Notes under the pieces: generated by a model | Databases searched by the model: none | What the model saw: only the letters and a program-made list of their open reading frames with translations | Told to the model about the DNA's origin: nothing | NCBI RefSeq assembly: GCF_000987765.1 | Contig: NZ_LAHP01000006.1 | Location: 124,001 to 188,000, forward strand | DNA: 64,000 nucleotides | DNA from: Arsukibacterium sp. MJ3 | GTDB taxonomy: Bacteria > Pseudomonadota > Gammaproteobacteria > Enterobacterales > Alteromonadaceae | Direction: 5' to 3' | Part shown: positions 1 through 9,644 of the stretch, in pieces | How the letters are laid out: every line of letters begins with the position of its first letter | How positions within the stretch are numbered: position 1 is the first letter of the stretch | Position numbers and translations under genes: made by a program

Positions 1-142
1 TTACTACTAAAATCAGCATTACAGCTTGCTTTGACATGCAAAAGCAAATTATATGCCAGAAAAAAATATTGTTAATTAACATATAGGTGGCGAAAGCAGT
101 AATACTGTTGCTGTTAGAAGTGTAAAATATACTGACAATTTT

Positions 143-171
143 TAAAAAAGCCCCTGTACCAGACGGAGGCT
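143..171 (-). terminator. Intrinsic terminator of the TonB receptor gene
   Basis: On the minus strand, a GC-rich stem (AGCCTC pairing with GGGGCT, one G-U pair) is followed directly by a run of T. It lies about 15 bases past the receptor stop codon and would end that transcript. The first 140 bases of the window hold no gene that I can see. Confidence 0.7.
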
Positions 172-185
172 GTTAAAGGTATAGC

Positions 186-2471
186 TTAAAAAGTATAACT
201 GATACTAAACTCAATACTGCGCGGCATAATATAACGACCATTCGGGCTGCCTGCCGAGCGCGGATCGCCTTCGGTAATACCGTCTTTATCGGTCAGGTTG
301 CTTATCGATAATTGCGCTTTAAGCTGTTCGGTTAGTTCCAGTTGCACGCCCAAATCAATTTTGGTGTAACCGGCCAGTTCAACCGTGTTGCCATTATCGC
401 CAAAACGGTCGCCTACACTGGCCAGGGTACCATAAACTGTGGCATACATATCCTGCAACTCAAAGCCATAGCTTGGGGTCATTCGTAGCATCCATTCGGG
501 TTGGCGAATAGCCTGGTTACCAATAATTAACGGATCAGGGTGGTTGGTAATTTCAGTATCCTGCAGGGTAGCGTTCATGTTTATGGCAAAGCCATTATCA
601 GCCCGGTAATTAGCGTCAACTTCAATACCCAGCGCTTCAGTGGTTAACACTTCAGCTGGTGCACCGGGGCGTGAGACAAACAACTCGCCATCTACTTCGT
701 TGGCAAAGGCAGTTACATACAGGCTGTAATGTTGTTCGGCCCATTTGTAGCCCAGCTCATATTGGGTAACTTCTTTGATTAGCTTATCACCGCCGGTAAA
801 GGCGCCGAAATTATCCCTAAAATCATCAAAAAAAGGCATTTTATTGCCTGTGTTAATGCGGGCGAACAGGCCCATATTCGGCTGCCACATCCAGTTAACC
901 CCGCCAGTCCAGGCTATTTCTGATTCATCGTAATCAACGGCTTTGCTAATGGCACCGGTTAAGCCTTCATCCACTACATAAGTAATTTTGTGGTTTTCAC
1001 GTCGCAGGCCGGCATCTACTCGCCATTGCTCGTTAAGCTGATATTCTACCGCACCGTAAAAAGCGCTGGTATTACCATCACCGGTGGCATCAATATCGTA
1101 ATTCCAGCTGCAGCTGAGCAGGCTGTCGTTACAATCAATGCCCGTTAACGCTTCACCGCCTTTTTCTACCACATGCCATTGCTGGTTACCGATAGACCAC
1201 CAGTCTTGCACTGAAAAGTTAGTGGCGTAGTAGCCCAGGGTAAACACCGCCTTATCCGTGGTTTTGCTAAAGGCGATGTCGTTGGTAAAGGCTTCAATAT
1301 CTTTTAATACTACCCAGCGGCCAATTTGCTGTACCTGGGTATCGCCAGTATAGCTCTCGCCGCTAACCACACCGGTTACCGTGCCGGTTATACCGGCCAC
1401 ATTACTCAGCGTGGTGGCACCGCCCTCTGGTACTAAACCAAACGTATTAGCTTCGCCGACAATATGGCTGAAGCGATACATTAAACGCCAGCTGTCGGTT
1501 AAGTCTAGGTCGATAGTGCCACCGGTAATACCACCTTTCCAGCCACGGCCATCACCAAAGTCATAGCTTTGCTGCTGGTTATCCGGGCCATAGGCAATGC
1601 GGCCTAAGCGGTTGTTCGGGCCAATCTGGCTGTAGCTGTTGTCTACGCCTGCTACGTTTATTGGTACAGGTAAATGCCATACACCGCTGTCGTCGGTTTG
1701 GCGGGTGTAGACATTAATTTTGCCGTTGTCTAAATCTTTAGTTAGGTTAATGGTGAACTGATGACCTTCTTCGGCGTTAAAGCCGACTTCACGCGGGCCT
1801 TCTGAGCTGCTGATATAACCACCGGCCATAATGTATAAGTCATCAGCAATTTCGCCACTGATCACCCCATCAACCCGGCGCAGGCCGTAGCTAGAAGTAG
1901 AAAACTTTACCAGCCCTTCGGTAACATTACTGCCTTCTTTTAAGATAAAGTTGGTGGTTAAGCCGGGTTGGCCGTTTGACAGCACCGGTGTAGAGCCACC
2001 GCGTAACGCTTCCATAAAATGAATAGTTTCATCGAGGCGGAAAATAGAAGAGTTTTCTAAAAACGATAAGGTGGGTGGCGGGAAAATAGGTGCACCGTTC
2101 AGCTGAATAGTTAAAAAAGGTGCATCACCAGTACTAGGGAAGCCGCGGACAAACACATTGGCTCCTGCTACCCCGCCAGAGCTTTCGGCCCAAACACCCG
2201 GTATGACAGTAAATAATTCGGCGGTGCTTTTTGGCGCCAGCCGGGTAATATTTTCAGCTGATACATTAGTAACAGCATAACTGGTGTCGACTTTTAAACC
2301 AGTCATACCGCTGGCTTTACCGGTAACCACTATTTGTTCAATTTGACTGTTTTCGGTATTTCGCTGCGTAGCGCGTTCGGTAGTGTTGCTGTCGCTACTT
2401 TGCTGAGCAACCAGCGGTAAGCTGAACAGCAACACCATGGCAGTAGTAATTTTATTAAGTTGTAACGCCAT
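186..2471 (-). CDS. TonB-dependent outer-membrane receptor
   Basis: This is a TonB-dependent receptor of 761 residues that would import a substrate across the outer membrane using TonB/ExbBD energy. The N-terminus is a signal peptide (residues 1 to about 23). A TonB box-like stretch, IEQIVVTG, sits near residue 44, followed by a plug domain (about 60-170, with VFVRGF) and a beta-barrel ending in the usual terminal aromatic residue (ISYTF). The gene diverges from a LacI regulator, and its upstream region carries a palindrome identical to the one upstream of the GH65 and MFS genes. The substrate is therefore inferred to be the disaccharide or oligosaccharide used by that locus. The family assignment is secure; the substrate is not visible in the sequence. 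Confidence 0.93.
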   Translation of the reverse strand: MALQLNKITTAMVLLFSLPLVAQQSSDSNTTERATQRNTENSQIEQIVVTGKASGMTGLKVDTSYAVTNVSAENITRLAPKSTAELFTVIPGVWAESSGGVAGANVFVRGFPSTGDAPFLTIQLNGAPIFPPPTLSFLENSSIFRLDETIHFMEALRGGSTPVLSNGQPGLTTNFILKEGSNVTEGLVKFSTSSYGLRRVDGVISGEIADDLYIMAGGYISSSEGPREVGFNAEEGHQFTINLTKDLDNGKINVYTRQTDDSGVWHLPVPINVAGVDNSYSQIGPNNRLGRIAYGPDNQQQSYDFGDGRGWKGGITGGTIDLDLTDSWRLMYRFSHIVGEANTFGLVPEGGATTLSNVAGITGTVTGVVSGESYTGDTQVQQIGRWVVLKDIEAFTNDIAFSKTTDKAVFTLGYYATNFSVQDWWSIGNQQWHVVEKGGEALTGIDCNDSLLSCSWNYDIDATGDGNTSAFYGAVEYQLNEQWRVDAGLRRENHKITYVVDEGLTGAISKAVDYDESEIAWTGGVNWMWQPNMGLFARINTGNKMPFFDDFRDNFGAFTGGDKLIKEVTQYELGYKWAEQHYSLYVTAFANEVDGELFVSRPGAPAEVLTTEALGIEVDANYRADNGFAINMNATLQDTEITNHPDPLIIGNQAIRQPEWMLRMTPSYGFELQDMYATVYGTLASVGDRFGDNGNTVELAGYTKIDLGVQLELTEQLKAQLSISNLTDKDGITEGDPRSAGSPNGRYIMPRSIEFSISYTF

Positions 2472-2561
2472 TATTATTCTCCTGTCCTGTTGATAGAAAC
2501 GCTGGCTGTATTTTTAATGTTGTGCCGCGCGAAACTTACCTTAAGACACTTTTAAAAATAA

Positions 2562-2575
2562 TGCAATCGATTGCA
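2562..2575. promoter_or_regulatory. LacI-family operator (TGCAATCGATTGCA)
   Basis: This perfect 14-bp palindrome lies 90 bp upstream of the receptor start, in the gap between the receptor and lacI genes. The same 14-mer occurs between the GH65 and MFS genes at 6860-6873. LacI-family proteins bind such palindromes with a central CG. It is inferred to be the binding site of the adjacent LacI protein. Confidence 0.8.
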
Positions 2576-2593
2576 ATGCGCTTTTAGCTATTT

Positions 2594-2607
2594 TGCATAC
2601 GATTGCA
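2594..2607. promoter_or_regulatory. Second, imperfect LacI-type operator
   Basis: TGCATACGATTGCA matches the perfect operator at 12 of 14 positions and keeps the central CG. It lies 32 bp from the first site (centre to centre), about three helical turns, so two repressor dimers could bind the same face of the DNA. It may serve autoregulation of lacI. Confidence 0.5.
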
Positions 2608-2739
2608 TAGACGTAATTAGCATTAAAATGTAGTTTGCTATATTCAAATTTAAGCTGGCGTTGCTCCTGCAGGGCGCTTAAGGCATTATGCTATGCAAAA
2701 CAGTAAAGCGTTACTACACAAACAAAACGGAAATAAGTG

Positions 2740-3762
2740 ATGAAACAAGCGGCAAAAGTAATGACACTGGCCGATATTGCCAGACTGGCCGGGGTGTCGG
2801 GATCTACCGCTTCGCGCGCTTTGCGTGATAATCCGGTCATAAATGCCCAAACCCGGCAAAAAGTGCAACAAATTGCCGCTGATCATCAGTTTAAGGTCAA
2901 TGCGACGGCGCGCAGTTTGCGCACCCAAAAAAGTTACACTATAGCGGTAATTATTTTATTTGATGCCAAAACTCAGCAAGCGATAAGCGATCCGTTTTTA
3001 CTGGATATTCTGGGAGTTATTGCCGACGAGTTAACCGCCAAAGGTTATGACATGCTGCTTAGTACCAGCAAAACCACCGACAAAGATTGGCGTAGTTATT
3101 ATTTTGATTCAAAACGCGCCGATGGTCTTATTGTTATCGGCCAGGGCGAGCATGATGCGCGGGTCGATCAACTGGCCACCGCCGGGGTACCTTTTGTGGT
3201 GTGGGGTGCTGCTACCGGCAATGAGCAGTTTCCGGTAATAGGTAGCGATAACCGCCAAGGCGCTCAGTTGGCGGTGGCGCATTTAATTAAGCAGGGCTGC
3301 AAGCGGGTGGCCTTTTTAGGTGATATTCGGCACACCGAAATTGAAATGCGCTATCTGGGTTATCAGGATGCACTGCACGCTGCCGGCATTCAGGTAGAGC
3401 CTGCATTGCAACTAAATACTGATTTTACTGCGCAGGCCGGTTATTTGCAGACCCAGCAAGCGCTGTTTGCTCAGCTTGATAGCCTTGATGGCATTTTTGC
3501 CGCCAGTGACGCCATTGCCATGGGCGCAATGAAAGCGCTGCTGGAGCATGGCGTTAAGGTACCTCAACAGATAGCAATAGTAGGTTTTGATGATATTGCC
3601 ATGTCGGCTTACTGCACGCCGTCGCTGACCACCGTTAAGCAAGACACCCATGCCGGCGGCCAGTTGTTGGTTGAGCAATTATTAAGCCGGATTAACGGCG
3701 GTAAGGCAGCGTCGCAGTTGCTACCGGTTAAGCTGGTCGACAGGCAGTCTAGTTTACGATAA
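2740..3762 (+). CDS. LacI-family transcriptional regulator of the sugar locus
   Basis: This is a LacI/GalR-family regulator of 340 residues. The N-terminal helix-turn-helix (MTLADIARLAGVSGSTASRAL, about residues 8-28) is typical, with the hinge near residue 55. A periplasmic-binding-protein-like effector domain follows, with the family motifs GSDN, HLI..GC and VGFDDI. The ATG at 2740 follows a GTG in the same frame; the ATG is preferred, with a CGGA Shine-Dalgarno element. Three palindromes in the locus (2562, 2594, 6859) are its probable operators. It is inferred to repress the receptor, phosphorylase and transporter genes until a sugar, or a product of it, binds. Confidence 0.92.
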   Translation: MKQAAKVMTLADIARLAGVSGSTASRALRDNPVINAQTRQKVQQIAADHQFKVNATARSLRTQKSYTIAVIILFDAKTQQAISDPFLLDILGVIADELTAKGYDMLLSTSKTTDKDWRSYYFDSKRADGLIVIGQGEHDARVDQLATAGVPFVVWGAATGNEQFPVIGSDNRQGAQLAVAHLIKQGCKRVAFLGDIRHTEIEMRYLGYQDALHAAGIQVEPALQLNTDFTAQAGYLQTQQALFAQLDSLDGIFAASDAIAMGAMKALLEHGVKVPQQIAIVGFDDIAMSAYCTPSLTTVKQDTHAGGQLLVEQLLSRINGGKAASQLLPVKLVDRQSSLR

Positions 3763-3791
3763 AACCATTAGAACGAAAGACTGACATACCT

Positions 3792-3822
3792 GTGGCGGCC
3801 CTTCAGCAATGCTAACCGCCAC
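3792..3822. other. Hairpin between convergent lacI and pgmB
   Basis: A perfect 7-bp stem (GTGGCGG with CCGCCAC) encloses 17 bases between two genes that converge. No T-run follows on either strand, so it is not a classic intrinsic terminator, but it is the only structure in the gap. Confidence 0.35.
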
Positions 3823-3837
3823 TTAGTTCAGCGTGCT

Positions 3838-4485
3838 TCACAGCTTCACCAAGTCAGCGAATTTTAACGCCTGGACGCTTGGATATACTTTCAGAGCGTT
3901 TTTAAGCACACTTGGCTCGCCAATACCTATCGCTTGCATGCCGGCGCGGTTAATCGCCTCGACACCAGCAACCGCGTCTTCCACGCCGATACAATGCCCG
4001 GGTGCTACCCCCAGCCCTTTGGCGGCCAATAAAAACACCTCCGGATCGGGTTTGCTGTTAACAACCTTGTTAGCATCGGCAATGTAATCAAACTGGTCAG
4101 CAATACCTAAGCGGACAACTACCAGGGCGGCATTTTTACTGGCCGATGCCAGGCCAATTTTAATGCCGCTTTGGCGTAGGGCTGCAAATAACGGCTGCAC
4201 CCCGGCGAATAAGTCGGCCGGGCTCATATGGGCTATCAGCTCAAGGTAGCGCTGGTTTTTTTGCTGCATTAGCCGGTTTTCTTCCTCTGCGCTTACTTGC
4301 TGGTTGGCGTGTTGTAAAATCCAGCGCAGCGACCCTAAACGGTCTACTCCTTTTAGCTGTTCATTATCGTGCTCGGTAAAGGCAATACCTAAGCCGTTAG
4401 CCAGCGCTTGCCAGGCTTGAAAATGATAATGTGCAGTGTCGGTTAGTACGCCATCTAAATCAAAAATTACGGCTTTTACTGGCAT
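3838..4485 (-). CDS. pgmB: Beta-phosphoglucomutase (HAD family)
   Basis: This enzyme converts beta-glucose 1-phosphate to glucose 6-phosphate in the cytoplasm. The 215-residue protein begins with the HAD nucleophile motif FDLDGVLTDTA (Asp9 and Asp11). It has the beta-PGM cap region, the SASKNA motif 2 near residue 115, and KPDPEVFLLAA plus GVEDAVAGVEA for motifs 3 and 4. The start codon lies one base past the GH65 stop codon, with its ribosome binding site inside that gene, so the two are translationally coupled. The pairing fits exactly: the phosphorylase releases beta-glucose 1-phosphate, which this mutase feeds into glycolysis. Confidence 0.93.
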   Translation of the reverse strand: MPVKAVIFDLDGVLTDTAHYHFQAWQALANGLGIAFTEHDNEQLKGVDRLGSLRWILQHANQQVSAEEENRLMQQKNQRYLELIAHMSPADLFAGVQPLFAALRQSGIKIGLASASKNAALVVVRLGIADQFDYIADANKVVNSKPDPEVFLLAAKGLGVAPGHCIGVEDAVAGVEAINRAGMQAIGIGEPSVLKNALKVYPSVQALKFADLVKL

Positions 4486-4486
4486 G

Positions 4487-6802
4487 TCACACTCCTGCGC
4501 TACACTTTACTGGTGCGCCAACATCCAATGACACAGCTTGGTTAGCATGGTAAAGCGTTAAAGGTTTGCCAGAGATCAACTGATAGCTAGCCTGATCGGC
4601 ACTTAAACTGACTTGCAGGATCCGGTTCTGATAACACAACCGGAATTCCAGCTCGGGCAACGCTTGCGGTAGGCGAGGTTGAAAATACAAGCCATCTTTG
4701 CGCACTCTTAAGCCGGCAAACCCCATTACCAGCGATAACCAGCTACCGGCCATGCAAGCAATATGTACCCCCACCCCGGTATTGCCATGATAGTTGTCTA
4801 AATCCATCCGGGCCGAGTTGCCAAAAAAAGCGTGTGCCTGTTCAGTGTTACCCGCTTCAGCAAAGGCAATGCTATGAATACAGCCCGATAAACTGGAATC
4901 GTGCGTGGTGAGGGGTTCATAGTAAGCTAGGTCGCGTGTTTTTTGGGCCGGGCTTATCCGGTTATCCAACAGCACATTGGCCAATACGGTATCGGCTTGT
5001 TTTAGCACCTGATGGCGGTAAATAACCAGTGGGTGAAAATGCAGCAATAAGGGGTATTTGTCGGCTGGGGTAGTGGCAAAGTCCCATGGTTTTTTGTTTA
5101 AAAAACTGTCGTCCTGCGCCTGAATGGCCAGCTCGTGATCATACGGCAGGTACATATTGTCTGCTGCACGCTGCCAGCTTTGCAGCTCAGAGTTGCTTAC
5201 CTCGAATTTTGCAGCAAGCTCGGGGTAGTCAGCAAAAATGAGCAGGCTAAATTCCAGCTGCAGTTGCACCATGGCATTAGTATAAAAGTTGTTGTTGACG
5301 ATAGCCGTGTATTCATCGGGGCCGGTCACCTGATGAATTTCAAAACGCTGCTGCTGACGTGGATTAAAAAAGCCTAAATCCAGCCATAGCCGGTTAGTTT
5401 CCAGCAGCATTTCGGCGCCCATTTCGCGGATAAAATGGCTATCGGCAGTGGCCAGATAATAGCTGCGAATAGCATAAGCAATGGCGGCATTAATATGGTA
5501 TTGGGCTGTACCGGCAGGAAAATAAGCTGAGCACTCTTCGCCGCCAATGGTGCGCCACGGGTAAAGTGCGCCGCGCGGGTGACTCATTTGTCGGGCGCGC
5601 TGGCGGGCCGCATTTAGCTGGCTGAAACGGTGCGTAAGTAACTGACGGGCAGTGTCTGGCTGGGTCAGGCTAAGCACCGGCACCACATAAATTTCGGTAT
5701 CCCAGAAATAATGGCCATCGTAGCCGGGACCACTTAGCCCTTTGGCGGCAATATTACTGACGCCATTGCGGCCGGCGGCCTGCGCCAGGCTAAAAAGATT
5801 AAAGCGGATCCCTTGCTGTAGTGCACTGTCGCCACCAATTTTAACATCAGCCTGCTGCCAGAACCCGGCCCAGTATTGTTGGTGTGCCGTTAGCTGGCTG
5901 GCAAAGCTCTGAGCGCAGACTTGTTGCAATAGCATATTAATGTGCTGCTGCAGTTGACTGTCGTCTGCTTGCTCATTGTTATGACAATACACAACCAGCT
6001 TGTGCAGAACTAACGGCTCGCCTTTAGTCAGGCTAAGCTGAAACTGCTGACTAATACAATGTTCGGTACAGTGGTTAGCTAACCATTTAGCATTAGCCGG
6101 CAACTGGTGGCTCATTGCCGCGGCAACCCGGCTCTCGCTGCCATGGGCCTGATGCAACATAGTGGCCTGCTTAGCATCGCAGTGCTGTTGTCGTAAACTC
6201 AGGCTGTCGGCTATCGACATTACCCCAACTCTGGGATCGTCTTTTTTCTGAAAACCGGGGTAGCCGGCATCCAGCAAACTGTCGAGCTGAATATCGCCGC
6301 TAAAATTAAGTGCGGTAACACTTAGCTCTATCGCCAGCAAATGCGGGTTTGCCTGAGAAATAAAGCGGCGGCTTTGCAGCTGTAGTTGTTTGCCCTGGCG
6401 GCTTTGCCACTGCCACTGGCGATGCAGCACACCTGTTTTTAAATCCAGCTGGCGCTGATGCTCTGTAGCACCAGTAATGGTAACGGCTTCATCGTCGACG
6501 CTAAGCTGCAGCACCTTGCCATTAGCTACCTGCAGCATTTTATGGTTGTTGCGGGCGAAACCGTAGGCGCTTTCGCCGTAGGTTATAGGTTCGCTGCTGT
6601 ACACCCCATTCAGATAAGTCCCTTCACAATGGGTGATGTCAGCGGGTGTGGCCTCATCAAAACTGCCGCGACTGCCAATATAGCCATTGCCCAAACTTAG
6701 CAGGGTTTCTTTTAACATATGCAGCTCCGGAGTAAAGCCGCTATCGGGTAATTGCCATTCGGCTACGCCTAATGCCCGGGTTAAGTCTGCATGCAATGTC
6801 AT
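4487..6802 (-). CDS. GH65 inverting disaccharide phosphorylase (maltose/kojibiose/trehalose phosphorylase type)
   Basis: This is a cytoplasmic family GH65 phosphorylase of about 771 residues, which splits a glucosyl disaccharide with phosphate to give beta-glucose 1-phosphate plus a sugar. Visible GH65 features are YPWRTIGGEECSAYFPAGTA, the catalytic-acid motif TGPDEYT followed by NNNFYTNAM, and a C-terminal beta-sandwich. The start at 6802 (MTLHADL) is chosen over an ATG six codons upstream because AAGGA stands seven bases before it. It forms an operon with pgmB and diverges from the MFS gene across a perfect operator. The family is certain, but the substrate (maltose, nigerose, kojibiose or trehalose) cannot be told from sequence alone. 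Confidence 0.92.
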   Translation of the reverse strand: MTLHADLTRALGVAEWQLPDSGFTPELHMLKETLLSLGNGYIGSRGSFDEATPADITHCEGTYLNGVYSSEPITYGESAYGFARNNHKMLQVANGKVLQLSVDDEAVTITGATEHQRQLDLKTGVLHRQWQWQSRQGKQLQLQSRRFISQANPHLLAIELSVTALNFSGDIQLDSLLDAGYPGFQKKDDPRVGVMSIADSLSLRQQHCDAKQATMLHQAHGSESRVAAAMSHQLPANAKWLANHCTEHCISQQFQLSLTKGEPLVLHKLVVYCHNNEQADDSQLQQHINMLLQQVCAQSFASQLTAHQQYWAGFWQQADVKIGGDSALQQGIRFNLFSLAQAAGRNGVSNIAAKGLSGPGYDGHYFWDTEIYVVPVLSLTQPDTARQLLTHRFSQLNAARQRARQMSHPRGALYPWRTIGGEECSAYFPAGTAQYHINAAIAYAIRSYYLATADSHFIREMGAEMLLETNRLWLDLGFFNPRQQQRFEIHQVTGPDEYTAIVNNNFYTNAMVQLQLEFSLLIFADYPELAAKFEVSNSELQSWQRAADNMYLPYDHELAIQAQDDSFLNKKPWDFATTPADKYPLLLHFHPLVIYRHQVLKQADTVLANVLLDNRISPAQKTRDLAYYEPLTTHDSSLSGCIHSIAFAEAGNTEQAHAFFGNSARMDLDNYHGNTGVGVHIACMAGSWLSLVMGFAGLRVRKDGLYFQPRLPQALPELEFRLCYQNRILQVSLSADQASYQLISGKPLTLYHANQAVSLDVGAPVKCSAGV

Positions 6803-6858
6803 TAGTATTCCTTCAAGCAATCAACATTAACAGCACTATACACGCTTTTAAATCATCT

Positions 6859-6874
6859 TTGCAATCGATTGCAA
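6859..6874. promoter_or_regulatory. LacI-family operator (TTGCAATCGATTGCAA)
   Basis: This perfect 16-bp palindrome lies in the divergent region between GH65 and the MFS transporter. It shares its inner 14 bp with the site upstream of the TonB receptor, about 4.3 kb away. One bound repressor here could control both flanking transcripts. Confidence 0.82.
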
Positions 6875-6962
6875 TTGACAATTAAAACATTGTATAGTCG
6901 GCTGTAACAGGGTAAAAAACCAACAACGGTCACCTGGCTGGGGCCGAAATGAGTATAAACCT

Positions 6963-8189
6963 ATGGCAACTCTAAGAATAAAACTGGCGTTACTGCTGAC
7001 CTATTTTGTCTTTGCAATACTGTTAAACAGTGTCGGTACGGTGATACTTCAGGTTATTCACACTTATCAAATTACCAAAGAAGCCGCCAGTGCATTAGAG
7101 GGCTTTAAAGATATTCCAATTGCAATAGTGTCGTTTTTGATTGCTGCCTGGCTGCCGCGCCTGGGTTATAAAAATGCCATGTTAATTGGGGTAAGCCTGG
7201 TTACGCTGGCCTGCTTGGCAATGCCCTTGCTACCGGCATTTTTAACCACCAAGCTGCTGTTTTTAACGGTAGGCGCTAGTTTTGCCTTAGTTAAGGTATC
7301 AGTTTATGCCAGCATTGGCGTTGTTACCCGCACCAATGCTGAGCACGCCTCGCTGCTGAATTTTATTGAAGGTTTTTTTATGCTAGGGGTGCTGAGTGGC
7401 TACTGGGTATTTGCAGCCTTTATGGATCCGACCGCGCCACAGTCTGCTGACTGGCTGCAGGTATACTGGTGGTTGGCTGGTTTGTCGGCACTAAACCTGC
7501 TGCTGTTACTTACTACCCGCTTTCCTTCGCTTGAGCTGCCAAAAATAAGCCGTGCTACGGATGACTTTTTGGCGATGATTAAGCTGGTATACCGGCCATT
7601 AGTATTTGTGTTTGTTTTGTCAGCGTTTTTATATGTATTAATTGAGCAAGGTATTGGCAGTTGGCTTCCTACTTTTAATAACGAAGTGCTTAGCTTGCCG
7701 AACCAGCTAAGTGTGCAATTAACTAGTATCTTTGCCGCTAGTCTGGCACTGGGCCGGCTGGCGGCCGGTTTTGTCCTCAGACATTTAAGTTGGTACTGGT
7801 TGCTAAATATTTGTCTGGTCTGTATGGCCGCCTTAATTTTGCTGACCTTGCCGCTAACCCATAATGTTCAGGTAGCTGCTGACGTAAGTTTATTCAGCGC
7901 GCCGCTGGCAGCGTATTTATTTCCTTTAATTGGTTTGTTTATGGCCCCTATTTACCCGGTTATTAATTCGGTTATTTTAAGCGCCCTGCCGAAAGTACAA
8001 CATGCCGCCATGACCGGCTTAATTGTGGTGTTTTCTGCGCTGGGCGGTACAACCGGTTCTATTGTTACCGGCTATACCTTTGCTAACTTTAATGGCCAAA
8101 CGGCGTTTTATTTATCGTTACTGCCGTTAAGCCTTTTACTGTTGTCGGTAGGTTTGCTGCGCCAGCAAAGTAAGCAAATTGCGGGCTAA
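6963..8189 (+). CDS. MFS sugar transporter of the GH65 locus
   Basis: This is a 408-residue inner-membrane transporter of the major facilitator superfamily with about 12 hydrophobic segments and a central loop near residues 190-205. Its N-terminus (ALLLTYFVFAILLNSVGTVIL) and general pattern recall the FucP/TsgA-like group. It diverges from the GH65 gene across the shared operator, which suggests that it carries the disaccharide released in the periplasm to the phosphorylase. No substrate-specific motif is recognised, so the role is inferred from context. Confidence 0.82.
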   Translation: MATLRIKLALLLTYFVFAILLNSVGTVILQVIHTYQITKEAASALEGFKDIPIAIVSFLIAAWLPRLGYKNAMLIGVSLVTLACLAMPLLPAFLTTKLLFLTVGASFALVKVSVYASIGVVTRTNAEHASLLNFIEGFFMLGVLSGYWVFAAFMDPTAPQSADWLQVYWWLAGLSALNLLLLLTTRFPSLELPKISRATDDFLAMIKLVYRPLVFVFVLSAFLYVLIEQGIGSWLPTFNNEVLSLPNQLSVQLTSIFAASLALGRLAAGFVLRHLSWYWLLNICLVCMAALILLTLPLTHNVQVAADVSLFSAPLAAYLFPLIGLFMAPIYPVINSVILSALPKVQHAAMTGLIVVFSALGGTTGSIVTGYTFANFNGQTAFYLSLLPLSLLLLSVGLLRQQSKQIAG

Positions 8190-8261
8190 TTAACAATCCA
8201 CTTAAAGCGCAGTAGTTTTGTGCTAAACTAGCGTGCTTATTTCGGCTGCCAGTCAAAATTA

Positions 8262-9626
8262 ATGGATCAACTAAACACTATTGAAAGACGGGCTGCTCTG
8301 GCTCTGGCCCTGGTATTCTCTACCCGGATGCTGGGCTTGTTTATGCTGCTGCCGGTATTTGCGCTGTATGGTACTGAGCTTATTGGCTACTCACCGCTAT
8401 GGATTGGTTTGGCTATTGGCGCTTATGGCCTGACGCAGGCTATTTTGCAAATTCCATTTGGCTGGTTATCTGATCGCATTGGCCGGCATAAAGTCATGCT
8501 GCTTGGCCTGGCGTTATTTGCGCTAGGTTCGGTGGTTGCAGCTTTGGCTGAGTCGGTTTACCTGGTTACCTTCGGCCGTATTTTACAAGGTGCCGGCGCT
8601 ATTGCCGGTGCGGTGCTGGCGCTGGCTGCCGATTTAACCCGTGACGAGCAACGGCCGAAAGTAATGGCCATTATTGGCGCCAGTATTGGTTTGTCTTTTG
8701 CGCTGGCGCTGGTTGCCGGGCCCCTTATTGCCAAGTGGGCCGGCTTAAGCGGGGTATTCTGGTTTACTGCGGTGCTGGCCTGTTGTGCCATGTTAATTGT
8801 TGCCTTTTTAGTGCCTAAAAGTGTTAATAAAGCGCCGGCCGCTGAAACGCTGGCCATTCCGGCTACTTTGCTTAGCATGCTTAAGCATCGCCAGTTATTA
8901 CAACTGGATATTGGTGTGCTAATGCTGCACTTAATGCTAACCGCCATGTTTGTTGCCTTACCGGTATTACTAAGCCAATATCAATTGGCTGCCGATCAGC
9001 ATTGGCAGGTTTATTTACCGGTGCTGCTGGCCTCGTTTATGCTGATGGTGCCGATGATGATCATCGCCATGCGCAAGCAGCAGGAAAAAGGCTATTTTTT
9101 AGTGGCGATTTGCTTGTTGATTATCGCCATGCTGCTGGCTTTTCTGGCTACTGATTTGTGGTGGTTAGTGGCAGCCTTGTTTTTATTTTTTACCGGTTTT
9201 AATTTTTTAGAAGCCAGTTTGCCGGCAATGGTCTCGCGGGTAGCGCCGGCCGGCCAACGCGGAAGCGCAATGGGTATTTATTCTAGTAGCCAGTTCTTTG
9301 GTGCTTTTGCCGGTGGTGTGATTGGTGGTGTAGTAGCCGGACAATTTGGTTATGCAATGGTGTTTGCCGTTTTGGCCGCTATTGGTTTATTATGGCTGCT
9401 TATTGCTCAAACCATGTTGGTGCCTGCACGGGCCCAGCGGGTGTCGCTGGCGGTGCAGTTACACTCAGAGCACGATGCCAGTTTACTGGCCAGCCAATTG
9501 GCGGCACTTGGCGGCGTGCAGGAAGTCACTATTTTATTGACTGAACAGCGTTGTTACTTAAAAGTCAGTCCGCAACAGTTTGACCTGGCGCAGGCCCGGT
9601 CATTGGTTGGCACAACCCAACCTTAA
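8262..9626 (+). CDS. yajR: YajR-like MFS transporter with C-terminal YAM domain
   Basis: The protein has 454 residues, the same length as E. coli YajR. It shows the MFS motif A (GWLSDRIGRHKVM) after the second helix, twelve hydrophobic segments, and a soluble C-terminal domain of about 65 residues with a ferredoxin-like pattern (from about residue 390), matching the YAM domain that defines YajR. It is a putative proton-driven exporter; the substrate is unknown. The next gene, ssb, begins 18 bases downstream and may be partly cotranscribed. The preceding LacI-controlled genes appear separate. Confidence 0.85.
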   Translation: MDQLNTIERRAALALALVFSTRMLGLFMLLPVFALYGTELIGYSPLWIGLAIGAYGLTQAILQIPFGWLSDRIGRHKVMLLGLALFALGSVVAALAESVYLVTFGRILQGAGAIAGAVLALAADLTRDEQRPKVMAIIGASIGLSFALALVAGPLIAKWAGLSGVFWFTAVLACCAMLIVAFLVPKSVNKAPAAETLAIPATLLSMLKHRQLLQLDIGVLMLHLMLTAMFVALPVLLSQYQLAADQHWQVYLPVLLASFMLMVPMMIIAMRKQQEKGYFLVAICLLIIAMLLAFLATDLWWLVAALFLFFTGFNFLEASLPAMVSRVAPAGQRGSAMGIYSSSQFFGAFAGGVIGGVVAGQFGYAMVFAVLAAIGLLWLLIAQTMLVPARAQRVSLAVQLHSEHDASLLASQLAALGGVQEVTILLTEQRCYLKVSPQQFDLAQARSLVGTTQP

Positions 9627-9644
9627 TTTTTCAGGAGAAATCGT

